A DNA stretch of 64,000 nucleotides from Anas platyrhynchos (GCF_047663525.1 NC_092592.1:26655001-26719000); one strand, 5' to 3'; shown: positions 49,400 through 63,169, numbered from the stretch's first letter. The notes: generated from the letters alone by a model not told the origin. Translations and numbers: made by a program.

Positions 49400-50650
49400 C
49401 GAGCTCTGTATTGTTTTCCCGTACGTGTATTATCTTGCACTTGGCTGCATTAAAGCACGCCTTGCTGGACCGTGGCCATGCAACCATACAAATCGGATCG
49501 CAGGGTGAACGCGGTCTGTTTTGTTCGTTATTTACTAACCTGCTTGTGCTATCTGCACGCTGCCTCCAAGGATTTTATATTTATCTAAATGATTGATAAA
49601 AACACTGAGTCATGTGGGGTCGGAAGCGAGCTATGAATGTTTTTGTCGTGTCAGCCACTTCTTGCCGTCTACTTATGCCGAGTTATTCTTATTAATGCAA
49701 GTTCTTAAATCAACTTGTAACAGTTAGATGGGACTTCATTCTGTACGATGTATGTTGGCTGGCAATTAGTTGAGACATGAATATAATGAATTATCGCTAG
49801 ATTGTCAAATTAGCTTTTAATTAATTTATCTAGGTCTGATGCCAAGCTGACTGGTGGCAATTCCCCAGGCAATTAGCCTGTCCTGCTAAATACCAGCACA
49901 GGGTTTGCACTCTTCTACCCATCTAGAATTACTTGGCATTCCAAGATTTATTAAAAATTAGCGTCAATGGGTCAGAGATCTCCTTAGCATACTCAGAGGT
50001 GCAAATTATCCAGGGCGGATGACTTAACTGTGTTTATCTAAAGCAGATGTTATCTAACACATCTCTCAATTATTAATAAACTGTGAAGTACATCATCTTA
50101 TTAGTTCATCATCATATATTTTCCTCCAAAACAAAGTGCTTATATTTATATTTTTGTAGCTTAGTCAGTAATTTTATCATGTGGACAGAATAATGGACCT
50201 ATATCTCTGTTCATGTTTCCCTTTATTTTATATTTAAATTCCCACTAATAACTCTGCAAGATATTATATTTTTCTTCACATCTTTAAATACTTCATAAAT
50301 TTTCTACACTTCTTAATTTATAATTGCTTGATATTTCTTTAGCTTTATAAATGTAGCTTATTTTGTTTGCTCTTCCAGCTGTCTATGCCACTTTTTAAGG
50401 ATGGGTTTTCATCCAAAATTCTCTGCTTTTTTTGGTGCTGGAATATGCTGCTTTTGGCCATCTAAAACACTTAAAGTTTAAATAGTCTTTTATGAAGTTT
50501 TTTGCCCTAATCATTTCCTTATAGAATTTTTCTCAGCCTGGAGAAGCTGAAGCACCTCATGAATGTATTTCTGGCTGGTGTTATGTTCAGTGTGCCCAGC
50601 TTCACTAGCTCTTCTCCAGTACCCATTTGGAGCCAAGGCTGCCTCTATGG
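49400..50650 (-). mobile_element. Second ancient LINE remnant, antisense
   Basis: This stretch repeats the same order of reversed LINE words in a more decayed form. It has TTATCTTGCACTTGGCTGCA near 49430, a TTTATATTTATCTAAATGAT segment near 49570, and AAGCTGACTGGTGGCAATTCC near 49843 (complement of the NYRPVS region). It is AT-rich and strongly diverged, and probably part of the same burst as the copy at 46.6 kb. No coding capacity remains. Confidence 0.4.
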
Positions 50651-52640
50651 ACAGACTGTGTGCCAAGTTCTCCGCAGTTTAAAAAATAAATTTAAAAAAT
50701 CTAGCAAACTGTGACACAGCAACAAATCGTGCTGCAGTCGGAGGAGTATCACCAGGTTCAACGCTCCAGCCACCATCCCAACATATTTTCTCCCCGAGAA
50801 AAATAACAGGACCGGTATTTATGTGCTGCTGGAGAGCCTTGCAGCTGGAAATCAGGACTGCATGTCCGCGGGGTGGTTGCCTCCTCTGTGGTGTACAGGA
50901 TGCATCTGACGGCCCCGTGCTCCGTGGCTGGGCTCAGACGTGGAGAAAACAGGAGAAGGGAGAGGCGTGGGGGGTGAGGAGCTGCAGCCAGAGCCGGGCT
51001 CCTGCCTGTGCTGCTCGGTGGGGGCACTGCCTGCTGGTGGGAACGCTGTTGGCTTCCCAGGATCTGTTCTCCGGTTGCTCATGCTAACCCCTTTTCCATC
51101 TGTCCGCTCATTTATTATTTACTGCTTTCTCTTGCTCTCTTCATTAGTGGCTCCTGGTGCTCCTGGCTCAGGATGGGGGACGTGAGGGATGCAGCGAACA
51201 CCCCTGTACTGCTGCTCTGCCCGCGCCCCTCGCCATGGGGACAGGAGCCTGTGGCATGCACTGTTAATCAAATTCTTTAACTCTTTTCCAAGTTGAGAAA
51301 AGGGTCAAAATCCTGGAAACAGGAGGTTCTCCAAGTCCCACCCGCGGTCTGCGGTCTGCTTTTACAGAGGCTCATGCTGGGGATGGGTGCGCCAGGGGTG
51401 GGAGGCAAATGTGCGAGCCTGTGGAAATGTATGCCCTGCACGGCTGAACGTGGTGGGAGAAGAGCGAGGCTGCAAGGTGTTCAAAGGAAACTTTGGATCT
51501 CTTTTTACTTCATTAAGTTTTATATTGTGTTGCTGTGCCAAGAGACACAATCATTGACTTTCTTGAAGAAATAAGAAACTCCATGAATTTAAGTACTTTT
51601 TTTCTTTTCTGTTGAGAAGGTGGCAAAAGCAGACGTTTTGTAGGAGAAACTGAAACCATTTCAACTATAATTCTATTAACTAATTAGGGTAGCCCTGGAA
51701 ATGGGGCTGAGACTCGCAGTCCTTTTTTCTTCTCTTTGCTGGGGCACTCCAAGAGTCGGATCACCTGGGGAAAGCATGTTTAAGAAATACCAGATGGTCT
51801 CTGCGATGCTCCAGCTGTGGACAATCACTCCCAGCCAGGCAATCTGCCTTGCTGTCGAAGCCCTCTAAAACTGTGCTGCCCATTTGTCATGCTTCTCCAA
51901 TTGCAGCGCTCTGGATAGCTTCTTTTTTCCCTGTCTGGCTCTTCCTTTCCAGTTTTTATCACCCACCCCCTCCATGAGCTAATGTAGTAACATCCCTTCA
52001 TTGGCTATAAATCCATTGAAGAGCCATATATAAAATATTACTTTGTTAGGGAAGATTGGGAAACATCTGTTTTTTACCCATAAGAGTCAGTCTCTACTTG
52101 TCTCGTATGACGATGTGACTATTTATATATTTGTAAAGTAAAAAGAAAGAGAAAGATGGGAATCCTAGAAACAATTTGAGTGGAGCCTCTAAATGGAGGA
52201 AACTGATTCAGCTCAGGGATTTGTCTGGAGGTTAATGGGAAGGAAAAAATAAGGAAGGTGGGGAACGACACAGTCCAATAAGTTGTTTAGATGTCTGACA
52301 AAGTAATAGTTGTACCAAATGCAGAAGGTCCTTCTGGAAACCTTTTGATGTTGCATAGCTGTTCCTTGTCACTCTCTGGCATGTACACCCCCAGTCTCAT
52401 TGGGTGGGTAATCCTTTTTATGTCATCTGTACAGAGCAGGAACCTGGGCACGGTGACAGCCCTTGGGTCAGAAGGAGGCTGTAACCACAGGTGTTTGTGT
52501 ACAGCAGTGAAAGTGTAAATTGTACCTCTGGAGGCTCTGCGTTTAGGTGGGTACAAGGGGCAGATGCCCTTTGCCCGGCCTGCTTGGCACTAGTGCCTAG
52601 CAGAGCAGCCTGATTTTGTGCACATATTTGGGATAGTCTG
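50651..52640 (+). other. HPSE2: HPSE2 intron 3, middle part
   Basis: Unique-looking intronic sequence with no exon, repeat or RNA gene recognised. Confidence 0.5.
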
Positions 52641-52720
52641 TGTTTTTATACATATATATGTGGTTTTATATATATATATATGTTTTATTTGTTTGTTTGT
52701 TTTTTGTTTTTGTTTTTGGT
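52640..52720. repeat. TA and TTTG simple repeats
   Basis: An alternating TA run (52667-52681) and a nearby ATATAT run are followed by GTTT-type repeats up to about 52718. They directly abut a CR1 3' end fragment. Confidence 0.8.
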
Positions 52721-52724
52721 TGGT

Positions 52725-52800
52725 TCTGTGTGGTGCCAGGAGTCAGACTCAGTGATCCTTGTGAGCCCCTTCCAAGCTGGTGCGTTCTAGGATTTGACGT
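52725..52800 (+). mobile_element. Avian-type CR1 3' end fragment, sense
   Basis: The sequence gtcagactcagtgatccttg followed by tgagccccttccaagctgg and ttctaggattt matches the CR1 3' end pattern ('...ttggactcgatgatccttgtgggtcccttccaactcgg...ttctatgatt'). Only the last 75 bp are present, as is typical of 5'-truncated CR1 copies. Confidence 0.65.
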
Positions 52801-53859
52801 GTATGTCATGATTCTACATGCGTGGCACTTAACTGATGTCTCCATCCCCCTCGCCAAGTCTCTGTTGCCTTGTTGGCCAAGTGGCCTGTGCCACAGCTGT
52901 CTTCTGTGCCCTGTGAGGCTGGCATACAGGAACCAAGTGCTGGAGCTCCTCGTGATGGCTGATCTTCCACGCTGCTCTCCTTCCTTCCTGTCTGGGTTCA
53001 GTGCCCCCAGCTTCACCCTTGCTGCACACACATGATCCCACTCTCAGGTCTCTCATCCCCGGTGTTACAGGTTGCCACATTGATTTGGATCCAGCTCACT
53101 CCTGTGGGGTGGCAATGCCCCACAAAGGACATCCTCCCCATCCTACCCACCACCCCTGTACATCCCATGTAACCTCCACAATGAACAGCCTGCTCTCTCC
53201 TCAGCCTGTACAAAACGCAACTCTGTGTTCATCTCCCTCATTTAGCACTCTCCTGCCTTTCCCACAGGGCAGCATCTTCCCCATGGCCCCATAACCTGCT
53301 CCCTCTCTCCTTTCCCTGCACAGCAGCTGTAGTGCTGCCAGGGCTCAGCTGGGTCTGATGGATATTTGCCTTCATCATAGCCTCATGGCCCTTCTGCTGG
53401 ACTCATGGCTTTTCCTTTCTCATCCTCCCTGTCGTGCTCCCTGCCATCATGCTGTGCAGCCTCTCTTCCTAATCAGACCTTGGGCCCCCTTCTCCCTGCC
53501 TGGTCGGTGTCAAGCTCTGCTCCAGCCCTGGTGGAAACCCCACATGACACCACCTCCAGCTGGTGCGGCTCCCCGCTAATACTAGTGATGAGTATAAGGC
53601 TATTTTAAAACTGTAAGATATTAAATAGACATCACTGCTCTAACACCTGCTGTATCTCTGTGCTCTCAGTGCCAAAGCCTTCAATTAAGTCGCATTTTGT
53701 GTCAGGGGACTGGTGGAAAATCCGCTGCCTGGCTCTTGCAGGCTCCTGTTGTTAGCCAGCTCTGAGTCTGGGAGTGGTATCTGAGTTTTACATGTCCGTG
53801 TACTTTGATGCTGGATGTAAATTGGGTCTTTACAGGATCAAAGAGTACAGACTGTATTT

Positions 53860-54590
53860 GTGAGGTGGAAGTGGTTAATGAAAAGGAGTTGGAGATCTCA
53901 TGTTGATAATGAAAAAGGAGATGCTGCAAATAGCAGGGTGGGCATGGGCAGCAGTGGCTGGGAGGACAGGCTCTGTTCCTCCCTGTGCCCAAAGGGAGCC
54001 CTGGAAGAGTCAATGGGAAGCTTTAACTTTGGAGATGGCATTGGTGAGGCAGTACTGAGCAATGAGTCCAGTTCTGTCCATTTTACGAAAGAAAAGATGC
54101 TGTTGAGTTACAGAATATTCAGAAAAGAGCAATAAATGTGACCAAATCCTGGAAATATGGAGTTGCCGACAAGGTTCTAGTGAGATTCATCTCCTTATTT
54201 TGTCCAAGGGAAAATTAAAAAGTAACTTGATCATAGCGTAGAAGCACCAACAAGGGGAAGAAGGAGCTCAGAGCAAAGAGCTTGAAGTGTTAGCAAGGAA
54301 AGGCACAAAGAGAACCTATGATTTAAAGCCTTGTGCAGGACAACCCTGGGCTAATAATGTGCAGATTTATAATGCTGAGAATAAATGTTGGAACACTTCT
54401 ACCTAGGTATGAGGTGAATTAACAATCAGTCAGCCTTAAATCAAGGCTCTTGCTGAAACTGTTTCAGACAGAAGTTATGGATTTGGTGTGGTAATTATTA
54501 GGTTAGCTCCTCTAACCCCTATCAAACAGGAAGCAAAACTATGTTATATTAATGGCCCTTTCCATTCTTATAATCCGAATAAATGTGTAA
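53860..54590 (+). mobile_element. Ancient CR1/L3-like LINE 3' region, sense
   Basis: In order, the strand shows gagtccagttctgtcc, atattcagaaaagagcaataaatg, aaaaagtaacttgatcatag, atgttggaacacttctacct, aaatcaaggctcttgctgaa and a final ttaatggccctttccattc. This is the same word order as the old amniote LINE 3' end ('...agtccagttctg...attcagagaagagc...ggtgacttgatcacag...ttggaacaatttacca...aatcaagattgg...aatggtcccttctg...'). The frame is destroyed. Confidence 0.6.
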
Positions 54591-55086
54591 CGTGAGTGTG
54601 CCCATTAGAGAAGAGCTGATCACAGTGATTTGTTGCTCCCTGATACCCAACTGAATTAATTAGCCTTTGCTAGCAAATTGGCCAAATGGGCCCTTCACCC
54701 TGCAGGGAATGATGTTGAGGTCAGACTATGGTTATTGTCCTGGCTGAGCAAGGATGTGAGTTTAGCCCCTGCCTAGGCCAAAACCTGTCTGGCCTTGGCA
54801 TCACGTGCACTCCAAGAAAGATCAAGTGTATGTCTGGGTTGTTTGGCCAGAGTTGGCTGGATTTAGGCAAGCTGAGCTGCTCACTGTTGCCATAATGTCC
54901 CCCAGAGAGGAGCTGATGGGCTGACCAGGACAGTGGGGTAGCAGACATCGTGCCATCAGGTCCTTCCCCAGACCAAGATCCATAGCCCAAACAGCTGAAA
55001 TGCAAGAGATTCCCCAGGAGGGGCCTGTGTTTGATACAGTAGTCTTTATTTTCCTGCTTTATTTTAAAGCTTGTTCATTCCCCAGG

Positions 55087-55110
55087 AAAAAAAAAAAAAA
55101 AAAAAAAAAA
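55087..55110 (+). repeat. A24 homopolymer
   Basis: Twenty-four adenines, then GAAAAAAG. No AATAAA immediately precedes it. A mononucleotide microsatellite. Confidence 0.85.
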
Positions 55111-56036
55111 GAAAAAAGATTTAGCAGATATTTCATTGAATAAGTGTAGTAGAGCTACTTCTGAACTTTGGTGTCCAAAAGTTCATTTATGATCTTGCTA
55201 TATATAAATTCCCAGATCTAGGGTTTTGACACAGAAATAGTCTTCATTTGATAGAATGCTACAAATTCAAGTTTCAGAAATTATCCTCTTGAGCCATCTC
55301 CGTGGTGTTTGGCACCACGACAAGTCATTAGTCAATCCTGAAATAGTCATCAAGCAGAGAAACAGCTTATTTTATATACTGTTTCTTAGAGAGTTAAATA
55401 TTTCCACATATTCAAGCTCTGATTGGAGTCTTGAATCCTTTCCAAATGTTCAACCTGTAAAGATATTTGAGAACCCCAGGACTTCGACTCTTTCCAAAAA
55501 ATGATAGATTTCACTTGAATTTTCACAAATGGAAAACCACAACTCCCCATAGCTGCAAAGAAGCAGCTGTCATACCAGGTATGGAGTATGAGAAAACACT
55601 TTCTAAAAGCTTCAGGGACTTCCCATTATCTGGAAGTTTTTAGTGCTCTTAAAATTTGTGAAGAAAATAGTGGTGTTTTTTTTTTCAGGCACAGCGTTGC
55701 CTCAGATAATCGGCTGCACCTGTTTGGAAGCAGCGCTTTGCGTTGTTCCTTATGTAGGCTGTTGCACGTGTTTTTGTTAATTTTTCCTAGAAACCCAAGT
55801 GTCAACAAATCGGAGCCTGCGCAAAATCACTAATTGGTGTTTCTGAAGCACTTTGCAATTGGAAGTCTGATGTCTGGAGCAACTGAAGCAGGCTTCGGAG
55901 TTTCACAGCTGAAACCCTGAGGTGTGGGGATACAGGCAAAAAAATAAATAAAAATAATAATAAAAAAAAAATAAGTTGCTCCAGATAAACAGCTCCAAAC
56001 CTAGAGCTGCTTTTGTTGCTGCTGCTATTCTTGTGT

Positions 56037-56072
56037 GGTTTTAATTTAATTTAATTTATTTATTTATTAATC
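56037..56072. repeat. TTTAA/TTTA short tandem repeat
   Basis: Three or four TTTAA units pass into TTTA units before aatctc. Simple AT-rich microsatellite. Confidence 0.8.
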
Positions 56073-59000
56073 TCGATTCAGAAACTTCAAAAGATTTAGT
56101 AATAGTGGGCTTCCTACAGGAAGGGCAAATGTTGGGGGAGATGCAGCACAGATATGCTAGAAAAAATGTTGGGAAATGAGGGGTTAAGTCACGATGACGT
56201 AAATCGTTGTTCTGCAGTTAAAATAATAGTGCTAGGATAATTCTGGTGTTGGGGCTTCTGCTTTTATTGGCTGATAGGTTGCCAAAACGTGTGGTGTTCT
56301 GAATTGGTAAATGATTCCTATTTATAGGACAGGTGTCTTCTGAAGTCCTGAGTTCAGTCTGTTCTGTAATCCCGGATCCTGTTTCTGATCTGTTTAATAA
56401 CGTGTGACAGAAGACGACAGGAACCTTACAGGCTGAATCGGGCTGGGAATGTTTTTAATTTAGCTCTGCCCAGCAGAAAGGACCGCTTGCTGCAAAGGGT
56501 GTCTTTTTATAAGGGGCTTGTCCTTCTAAAATTCATTTTTGGACTTATTTCATCTTGAAACATGTTGTTGTTTGGCTCATTTACATGCAGCCCAAACACT
56601 GCTGAGTGTGCCAGCCTCCTTTTGCACTGACTCGAGAGGAAAATGCTTTCTACATATATTATTTTTTGCACATCTTTTCTAATGTTCATGGGAAAAACAG
56701 TGCACTTGCTTTAATTGGAGAGTGTCTTTTGCAAACATCAGTAAAATGTGGTCCAAGGGGCTAATGAGGAGCTCTGAGCATGGAGAAGGGTGATGCTTTC
56801 ATGGGTATGTGGTGGACAGCCCTGGGAGCAGGGCTGAGGTGTGTGCAAATAATCCCTTGTTTCCACCAACATCTACGTTAAATAGGTTTAGGATATGCAG
56901 TTTCATCAAACAGGGGGTTGGATTAGTTGCAATTATTTATGTGACTGTCAAAATGATGGTGGCTTGTGAGGAGCAGCTTGCTGGGGGCTGAACACTGAGG
57001 ATGCCGTAGTGCCAGAAAAGGGACCGGGTCTGGGGGAGGGGGCCATGAGAACTGGATGGGAGGTTTGGCTCCTCTTCAAGCTGTTCCTTAGTCTTCTTGG
57101 CCAGCTGGTGTGAGATGTTATGTTTGTGTTATTTCTGGAAGTCCCTGGGGAGCTGGGAGTAACTCCGTGCCTCCTGTTCCTCTGCGCAAGAACAGGAGGG
57201 CAGTCCAGGAGCAGCACGAGCCTTTGCCTTCACCCCCTGGATGTCGCAGGGTTTGGCCCCGGTGGTGCAAGCACAGAAGGTGTGAGGGGAGGGATGCAGG
57301 CTGCTGTGCTGATCTGTGGTGCCCCTGCCTTCCTCCACCGCCTCCATCTCCTGGGCTTCTTTGGTTTTCATCCAGCCATCTCTCCGTTTCCCCAGATGTG
57401 TCCTCCTGCCCAGGCAGGTTTGGGGGGATTCAAGCACCGCTGCACCCTGCAGGCTGGATGTTGCATGTCCAGAAACTCTGCACGGCCACACGTCTGGGGA
57501 GCCCAGATGTGTCCGCACATGCGGGAGTCCTGAGCGACTGCCAAACGCCTGGAGATGTAAGGAGTGCCCGCATGCATGGGAGCCCTGAGCTGCTGCTTGT
57601 CCGGGAACTGACGATGCCTTCTTGGAACTGGACCCTCTTGGGGAGCCTTGGATGGACCAAGTGTGCGTGTGTTATACAATTGCTCCTAGTGTGCTTGAAG
57701 GAAATGCAAGATCTCAACGAGGAGCTGGTCTGCGTGTGTCCAAGCCCAGCACGTCCCCAGCGGGATTAGGCTCGCTGCACATGCACAGCCTGCTCCATAC
57801 AGACATGCATACTTGAGAAATCCCAGCCAGCTTGTGCTAGGCCTTTATGTTCCCTTCTGAAAATTGGGTGTTTTCAATCAGAATCAGTAGGAAGGCACTC
57901 TGTCATGTCCTGGCTTTGAGGAGGCATGATCCTGGGTATGTCCTGAGCCTCAAACTCTTTTTCCATGCCAGCGCTCTGTGATTACTTACAGACCATCTCT
58001 GTCCACTTTCTGTGCAGGTCCCTGCAGGGGTCTGTGTTCCCCTCCTCTTTGCAGCAGAAAAGAGCCACAATATTCACTCCTAGCTCTGAAAAATGAGCAA
58101 AACTTCTTTGCTTTTCTCACTGTGTGGTGTGCCGGGGCTCCCGTCAGCTATGGCCAAGGCACCAGCCGCTGATTCCCTGAGTCCCCCTTCCAGGGGATGA
58201 AACTCTCGGGATATTCCCTTCTTCTCCAGGGGAACAGATTTGTTTTGGCATTCGCCCTCGTGTGCACACTCCCCCTAGTGAATTCCAGGGCTAAAAAATC
58301 GTGTGGGCTTTAGGCGAGAGCTGCCTCGCTTGTCATTTAATGATTCCACCTCTAAACTGAGACCTTGTTCCTTCCCTTGCTGCCTTGACGATATCTCATT
58401 TGTCTTTTCTCCTTTTATTTAGTTTTTCCTACATTTTTCGCACATTCTGTAGATTCTCCTGCATTCCAAGTGTCTTATATTTTCATGCCTCCTTTTATCT
58501 CTCTATTCATCTACCCCAGTATAGACAACAGAAATGCTAAGTCCACATAATCTGTAGAAAGCATGAACTGGGTTGTTAGACATTTTCCAAACATTACACT
58601 TCATGGAAATATTTTCCTGTAAGATGTAGAAATGAAACAGCTGTCTCCCGCTCTCTCCTGGGCTGTTCCTGTGCAGGCTCTCCTGCTCTCTGAATTTACA
58701 GCACCATCCCTTGGACAAGTGACCAATGGCCGGCTCCAGCCCGCTGTATTTATGATGTGCCGGGCGGTGGTTAAGACGGTGCTGTGTTTACGCAGGGTGA
58801 TTAACGTACCGCAAGACACCCAGGGCAATGTTTGCAGAGCAGGGAGTGTTTTGCCAGCTCGATTGTCACTAGGAGATGTGGAGCAGGTCATGGCCGATGG
58901 CTCACTGCACACCCCTCTCTGTATGAACTGTTGGCAGTCAGTCTCCTCCTGCTGGGCTGTGGGACGGGCAGGGATGTTCCTGACTTGTGCATCCTCCTTC

Positions 59001-59337
59001 CTGCCTCATTCTTCTTGCCCTGGGCTCAGATGAGTGATTAAAAATCCTCGAGCTCCTGCCAGGAGCTCGGTGCTGGTGGAGGGAGCAAAATGAAATGGGT
59101 GCCCCAAGGAACCCAGTGCGCTGGGTGCTGGGGCTGACCCCACGGGGTCCCTGACCACCTGGACATGCTCCAGATGCCCCCTCCTAACTCCACGGCTTAT
59201 TCTGCCTATGCAACGTCATTTCAGCATGCTGCTGAAGGTGTATTGATTTGCTGAAGGTAATTATTTCTTGATTGTAATGGCATTTTTTGGAAGTTCAATG
59301 CATCAGCAGAGTTTTCTGTGCTGAGAAGGCCGATCAG

Positions 59338-59378
<41 letters not shown>
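59338..59378 (+). repeat. A41 homopolymer
   Basis: Forty-one adenines, the longest pure run in the window. There is no polyadenylation hexamer just upstream, so a retroposon tail is not supported. It creates the phenylalanine-run and lysine-run open frames seen on the two strands. Confidence 0.9.
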
Positions 59379-59379
<1 letters not shown>

Positions 59380-62300
59380 AGAAAGAAACCACAGTAAAAA
59401 TGATTGGGCTGAAACAAGCAATCTTTATCTCCTGGCCTCTGTGTGGAAAGAAGTAGAAGCAGGGCTTTTTGGACAGAAGTGTGAACAGCAGTGTTGGTGT
59501 GAGCTAGAGCAGAGTGCGCTTCTGAGCAGATGATGGAAGAGGAGAGAAATAGCGAAATTCGTATGTTACCGTCACCAAAGTGAGCAACCAGAAAAAGAGT
59601 AGGAGGGACCAGAAACTGCTTGAAGACTCGCTTCCCTCCAGCATTACTGGAAATGAGAGAGCAGATACTTGCAGGCAATATTCCAAGCTCAGGTTATATC
59701 TTCAGAGCTTGTTTGGAAAGAGGATTTTTGGCTACAGCCCACCCTCAACCTGAATGACTGGGTGATACCACAGGGAAGAAACCAGCAAACAGTAAACTGT
59801 AATTAAATTTTGGCATTTGTTGACTGTGCATCCCTTATACTACCATCTTATAACTCTCCATATCATAATTTGCTGCTTTTAGCTTTGACCTTGATATTAT
59901 CAAGCAGAACTGCTCTTACCCATCAACACTGCCCACTGAGAAACTCGATGCCTATGGGCAGGATGGGTGCTCTGCTCCTGTGGGAGGACTGAATCCCTGC
60001 AGAGGTGCCTGGTTGCTCTCCAAGCCCCTGCCTCCCAGATGCACTGTGGAGTTCTCATGTTTTGGGAGCTACTGTGGTACATGCACAGCAAGGCATCAAA
60101 TGGGCTGTGCAGAGCATATCTGGCGTGTCAGAGCTGCTGTGTGTTTGCAGCATCCCTGAATTGTGTGCCATGGACTGCTTCCTACCTTTCTGTCTTCACC
60201 TGTATCATATTTATATAAAATGGCATTCTCTGCATAAAGGCTTTTTCTTCTTAATTTCTATGGCAATACTTCAAATAACCGAGCTCCTCTCAGTGGTGGA
60301 TGCTGCACAGAAGAGCAGCAGGTTGTGTCAGGACTCGGTGCAGGTGCATCAAGGTTGAATAACTGGTGGTGTTGCCCATATGTTCAGGGTTGTCACAGAC
60401 ACCAACGGATACCTACACGTTGTTGGAGTGTTTTTTTTTTTCTTTTTTCTTTTTTTTTTTTTAATCTGGGTAGCCTGCAGGGTTTTTCATATCTTTGCCA
60501 AGTGCTGTTGTGTTGTCTCACTCTTTTGGGCATGACACAACTCTTGGCACAGCAGCCTTCTGTGCTTTGCCCTTGCAAAGACTCCAGAGTTTTCCTGCAA
60601 TGTGACTCAGAGGGGTACGTGAGGGCTTCCAACACTATGAATGTGCATGTGGACAGCATGAAGGGAAAAAATCAGGTCACTTACCGGTGCCAAACTCTTC
60701 AAAACATGCTGCAAAACATGCTGTTCATGTGCACCTCAAGCACTTTCCATCCCTCTTCTCTGCCCTGTTTTCCCCTGACCTCTTGGGGTGGGAAGAAATG
60801 AGAGACGCTGGTGATGCACACTTTCCAACTATTTCTGGCTGTATAGATCAGCTGTGGTTTCTCACCTACCTGCTCACCTTTTTGGGGCAGTAGGGGATGT
60901 GTGCTGTTCAGCGTGCACAGATGGCAGTACTCCCCCAGCACGCTGGATGGGAGCATATCCAGCCATGCCAGGGCAGCTTGCCCACATGTTAGCAGTCCTC
61001 AGCACGGTTCTGGCCATGCCAGCCTGTCTTTTGCAAGCAATTCCTGGGTGTGGGATCGTGGCTGGAACATTTGGCCGCACAAACTTATTTTGGAGGCTGT
61101 TAGATAATTACAGTAGACATGGGCTATTTGGTGTAAGTTGGGCTTGGTGCCAGGAATGTCCCTGGACACTTACCAGCACAGACATAACCTCCCTGTCCTA
61201 CCCTCATCCATCTGCTGGAGACCTCCTCAGGACTTTGCTGAAGTAGCCTGCCTTGAAGAAGCAGGATGCAGCACGTTTTATTTCTGAATTTGGCTGTTTC
61301 TCTTGTTTCATAAATCCCAGGTTTGCTCTTTCCTGAAGGGCCAGGAAAGAGCAGCAGGTCTCTGGCTAGGGTGGACCTCGGACTGGTCCTGGGTGTCTCT
61401 TACAGAAATACATTTGTGATTCAGTGTTCCTGCCTGTAACTCAGCACTGAAAAGCTGTGGGAGGGATTTCTCCGATAGCTTCTGTTACAGGAGAGTGCTC
61501 AGCGAAACTCCCATCCTTTGCCAATGTGGCTTGTGCTGGATGAGGCTGCATGCAGAAGGGCACGGGAGGGAGGGCACTTGGCTTGTCTGCATGTCTCTGA
61601 GCACCCTGGATGCTCTCCCACAGGCTTTGGGCTTTGCAGGGAGGTGGTTGGAGGTGTAGCCTCCCACTTGCTATGGCTTTGTGGACATCCCAAGTGGCTT
61701 CTAACTTGGTCTGTTTGCATGAGCTCTCTGGAATTTTGTGGGTAGGAAGTTCCTGTTTGCTCTGGTTTTTCTGGAGTCTCCTCCAAGTGCATGATGATCT
61801 GCTGGCTGTTGTCCGAAAGCTCATGAGCTCCCCATGGCAGCAAGATTTGGAAGTGGACAGCTTTTCAATTTATCAGTTTTGGATAGAGGAAAAGAATAAT
61901 TCTCTAAGTGTACACGTAGAAATAGGAAAACTCAGAAGAGGCAGCAGAGCTCTGGCAAGTCTCTGGAATTAAAAGTCCTGTAATTCAGCATAACTTGGAT
62001 GTAGCACTGCTGCTTTGACCAGGGACTGTGGCTGTGGATGTGTCCCTGCAAGGAAGTGACACCAACTAAGGACAGTTTTTATATTGGGATGTAAAGTGGG
62101 TTACAGACTTCATATTTCTTATTTCTTGCATTTGAGGAATACATTACTGGATTTGAACACAACCACTGTCAACTGCTATTAAAATGATTTTTCAGAACTT
62201 TCCTGGACATAAACTCACTTTGTGAAGGGGGGATAGCAGGAGGATCAAAGGAAAATGCTCAAGTATATGGCTAATCTAAAATGAATATTTCAGTCCTAGT

Positions 62301-63059
62301 ATTTCAGAGCAATTAGCAATAATACTCTTCTGGTTGTTTACTGACTATACGAAAAAAGAAAAAGCATTTCCTTCTGTATCTGTTTCATGAAACGTTTGTA
62401 ACTTGCCTTATCTATGTTGGTATCAAAAACATCATATGTGGCACTGCCTTAATGACTCCTGGGTTGCCTACAATGTCTTCAAAGGAAAGTGTATTCAGCT
62501 GTTGGAGATGCTTATAAAGGAGCTAAATTAATCCCTGTTCCTGAGCTTTGCAAAATAGGTTAAACCAACATGCAGTGCTCATGGATATTATAAGCTCAGA
62601 CATGCATGCAGTGAGGCTACTGAATTGAGAAATAACTGTTGGTTACTGTTTGAGCAGCTTACTGTAATTATCTCTTTATTTTCTGTGTACATTTTGTCAG
62701 GCAGAGATTATCAGAAAACTTAAAACGAGCTTAATACTGAAATGTACTGTTTTGCACAATGGCTGTTTGTGCAAAGCCCAAAGTTTCAGCAAAAGCCAAA
62801 CATGAATGGAGAGCAGAACTTGAGAATATGTAACACAGAGCACGCTAGTGTGTTGAAAAGTTGGGCACAAGAGTTGCTCTTCAGTACAAACAGCCAACCC
62901 CTGTTTCCACTACCCCCGGCAAATGTTTATTTGTTCCCAAATGCTTCGTCTTGTATGACTAATGAATTTAAAGTGTTCTGAAAATGTTGGCCTCACAGGG
63001 CACTTCAATACATGAAAAAGCTTGTGCTTTATGTCTCGATACTAATTCTTAACATTAAC

Positions 63060-63165
63060 TTTTTCAAGTCCTGTTCCATGTACCTTGAGGGGCTCTCACA
63101 AGTTGGGAGTTGGATTTGATGATCCTTCTGGGTCTTTTGAACTCAGGATATTCTGTGAAGTTAGT
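63060..63165 (+). mobile_element. Avian-type CR1 3' end fragment, sense
   Basis: The sequence ttggatttgatgatccttct, then gggtcttttgaactcaggat and attctgtgaag, fits the CR1 3' end consensus ending in ATTCTATGA-type repeats. The 5' limit is unclear and may be near 63.0 kb. It is the best-preserved CR1 piece in the window. Confidence 0.7.
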
Positions 63166-63169
63166 TCTG

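Larger units (their letters stand above)
54600..62980 (+). other. HPSE2: HPSE2 intron 3, right part
   Basis: No exon was found. Holdings: A24 at 55087-55110, A/T-rich simple sequence near 55938-55975 and 56037-56072, A41 at 59338-59378, and a T-rich tract near 60430-60463. Elsewhere the sequence is unique-looking. HPSE2 exon 4, recognisable by its NNYRTMHG-type coding, was searched for by eye and not seen. Confidence 0.55.

Noticed and set aside
59218..59680. Phenylalanine-run and lysine-run frames around 59.3 kb
   Set aside because: They are translations of the A41 homopolymer.
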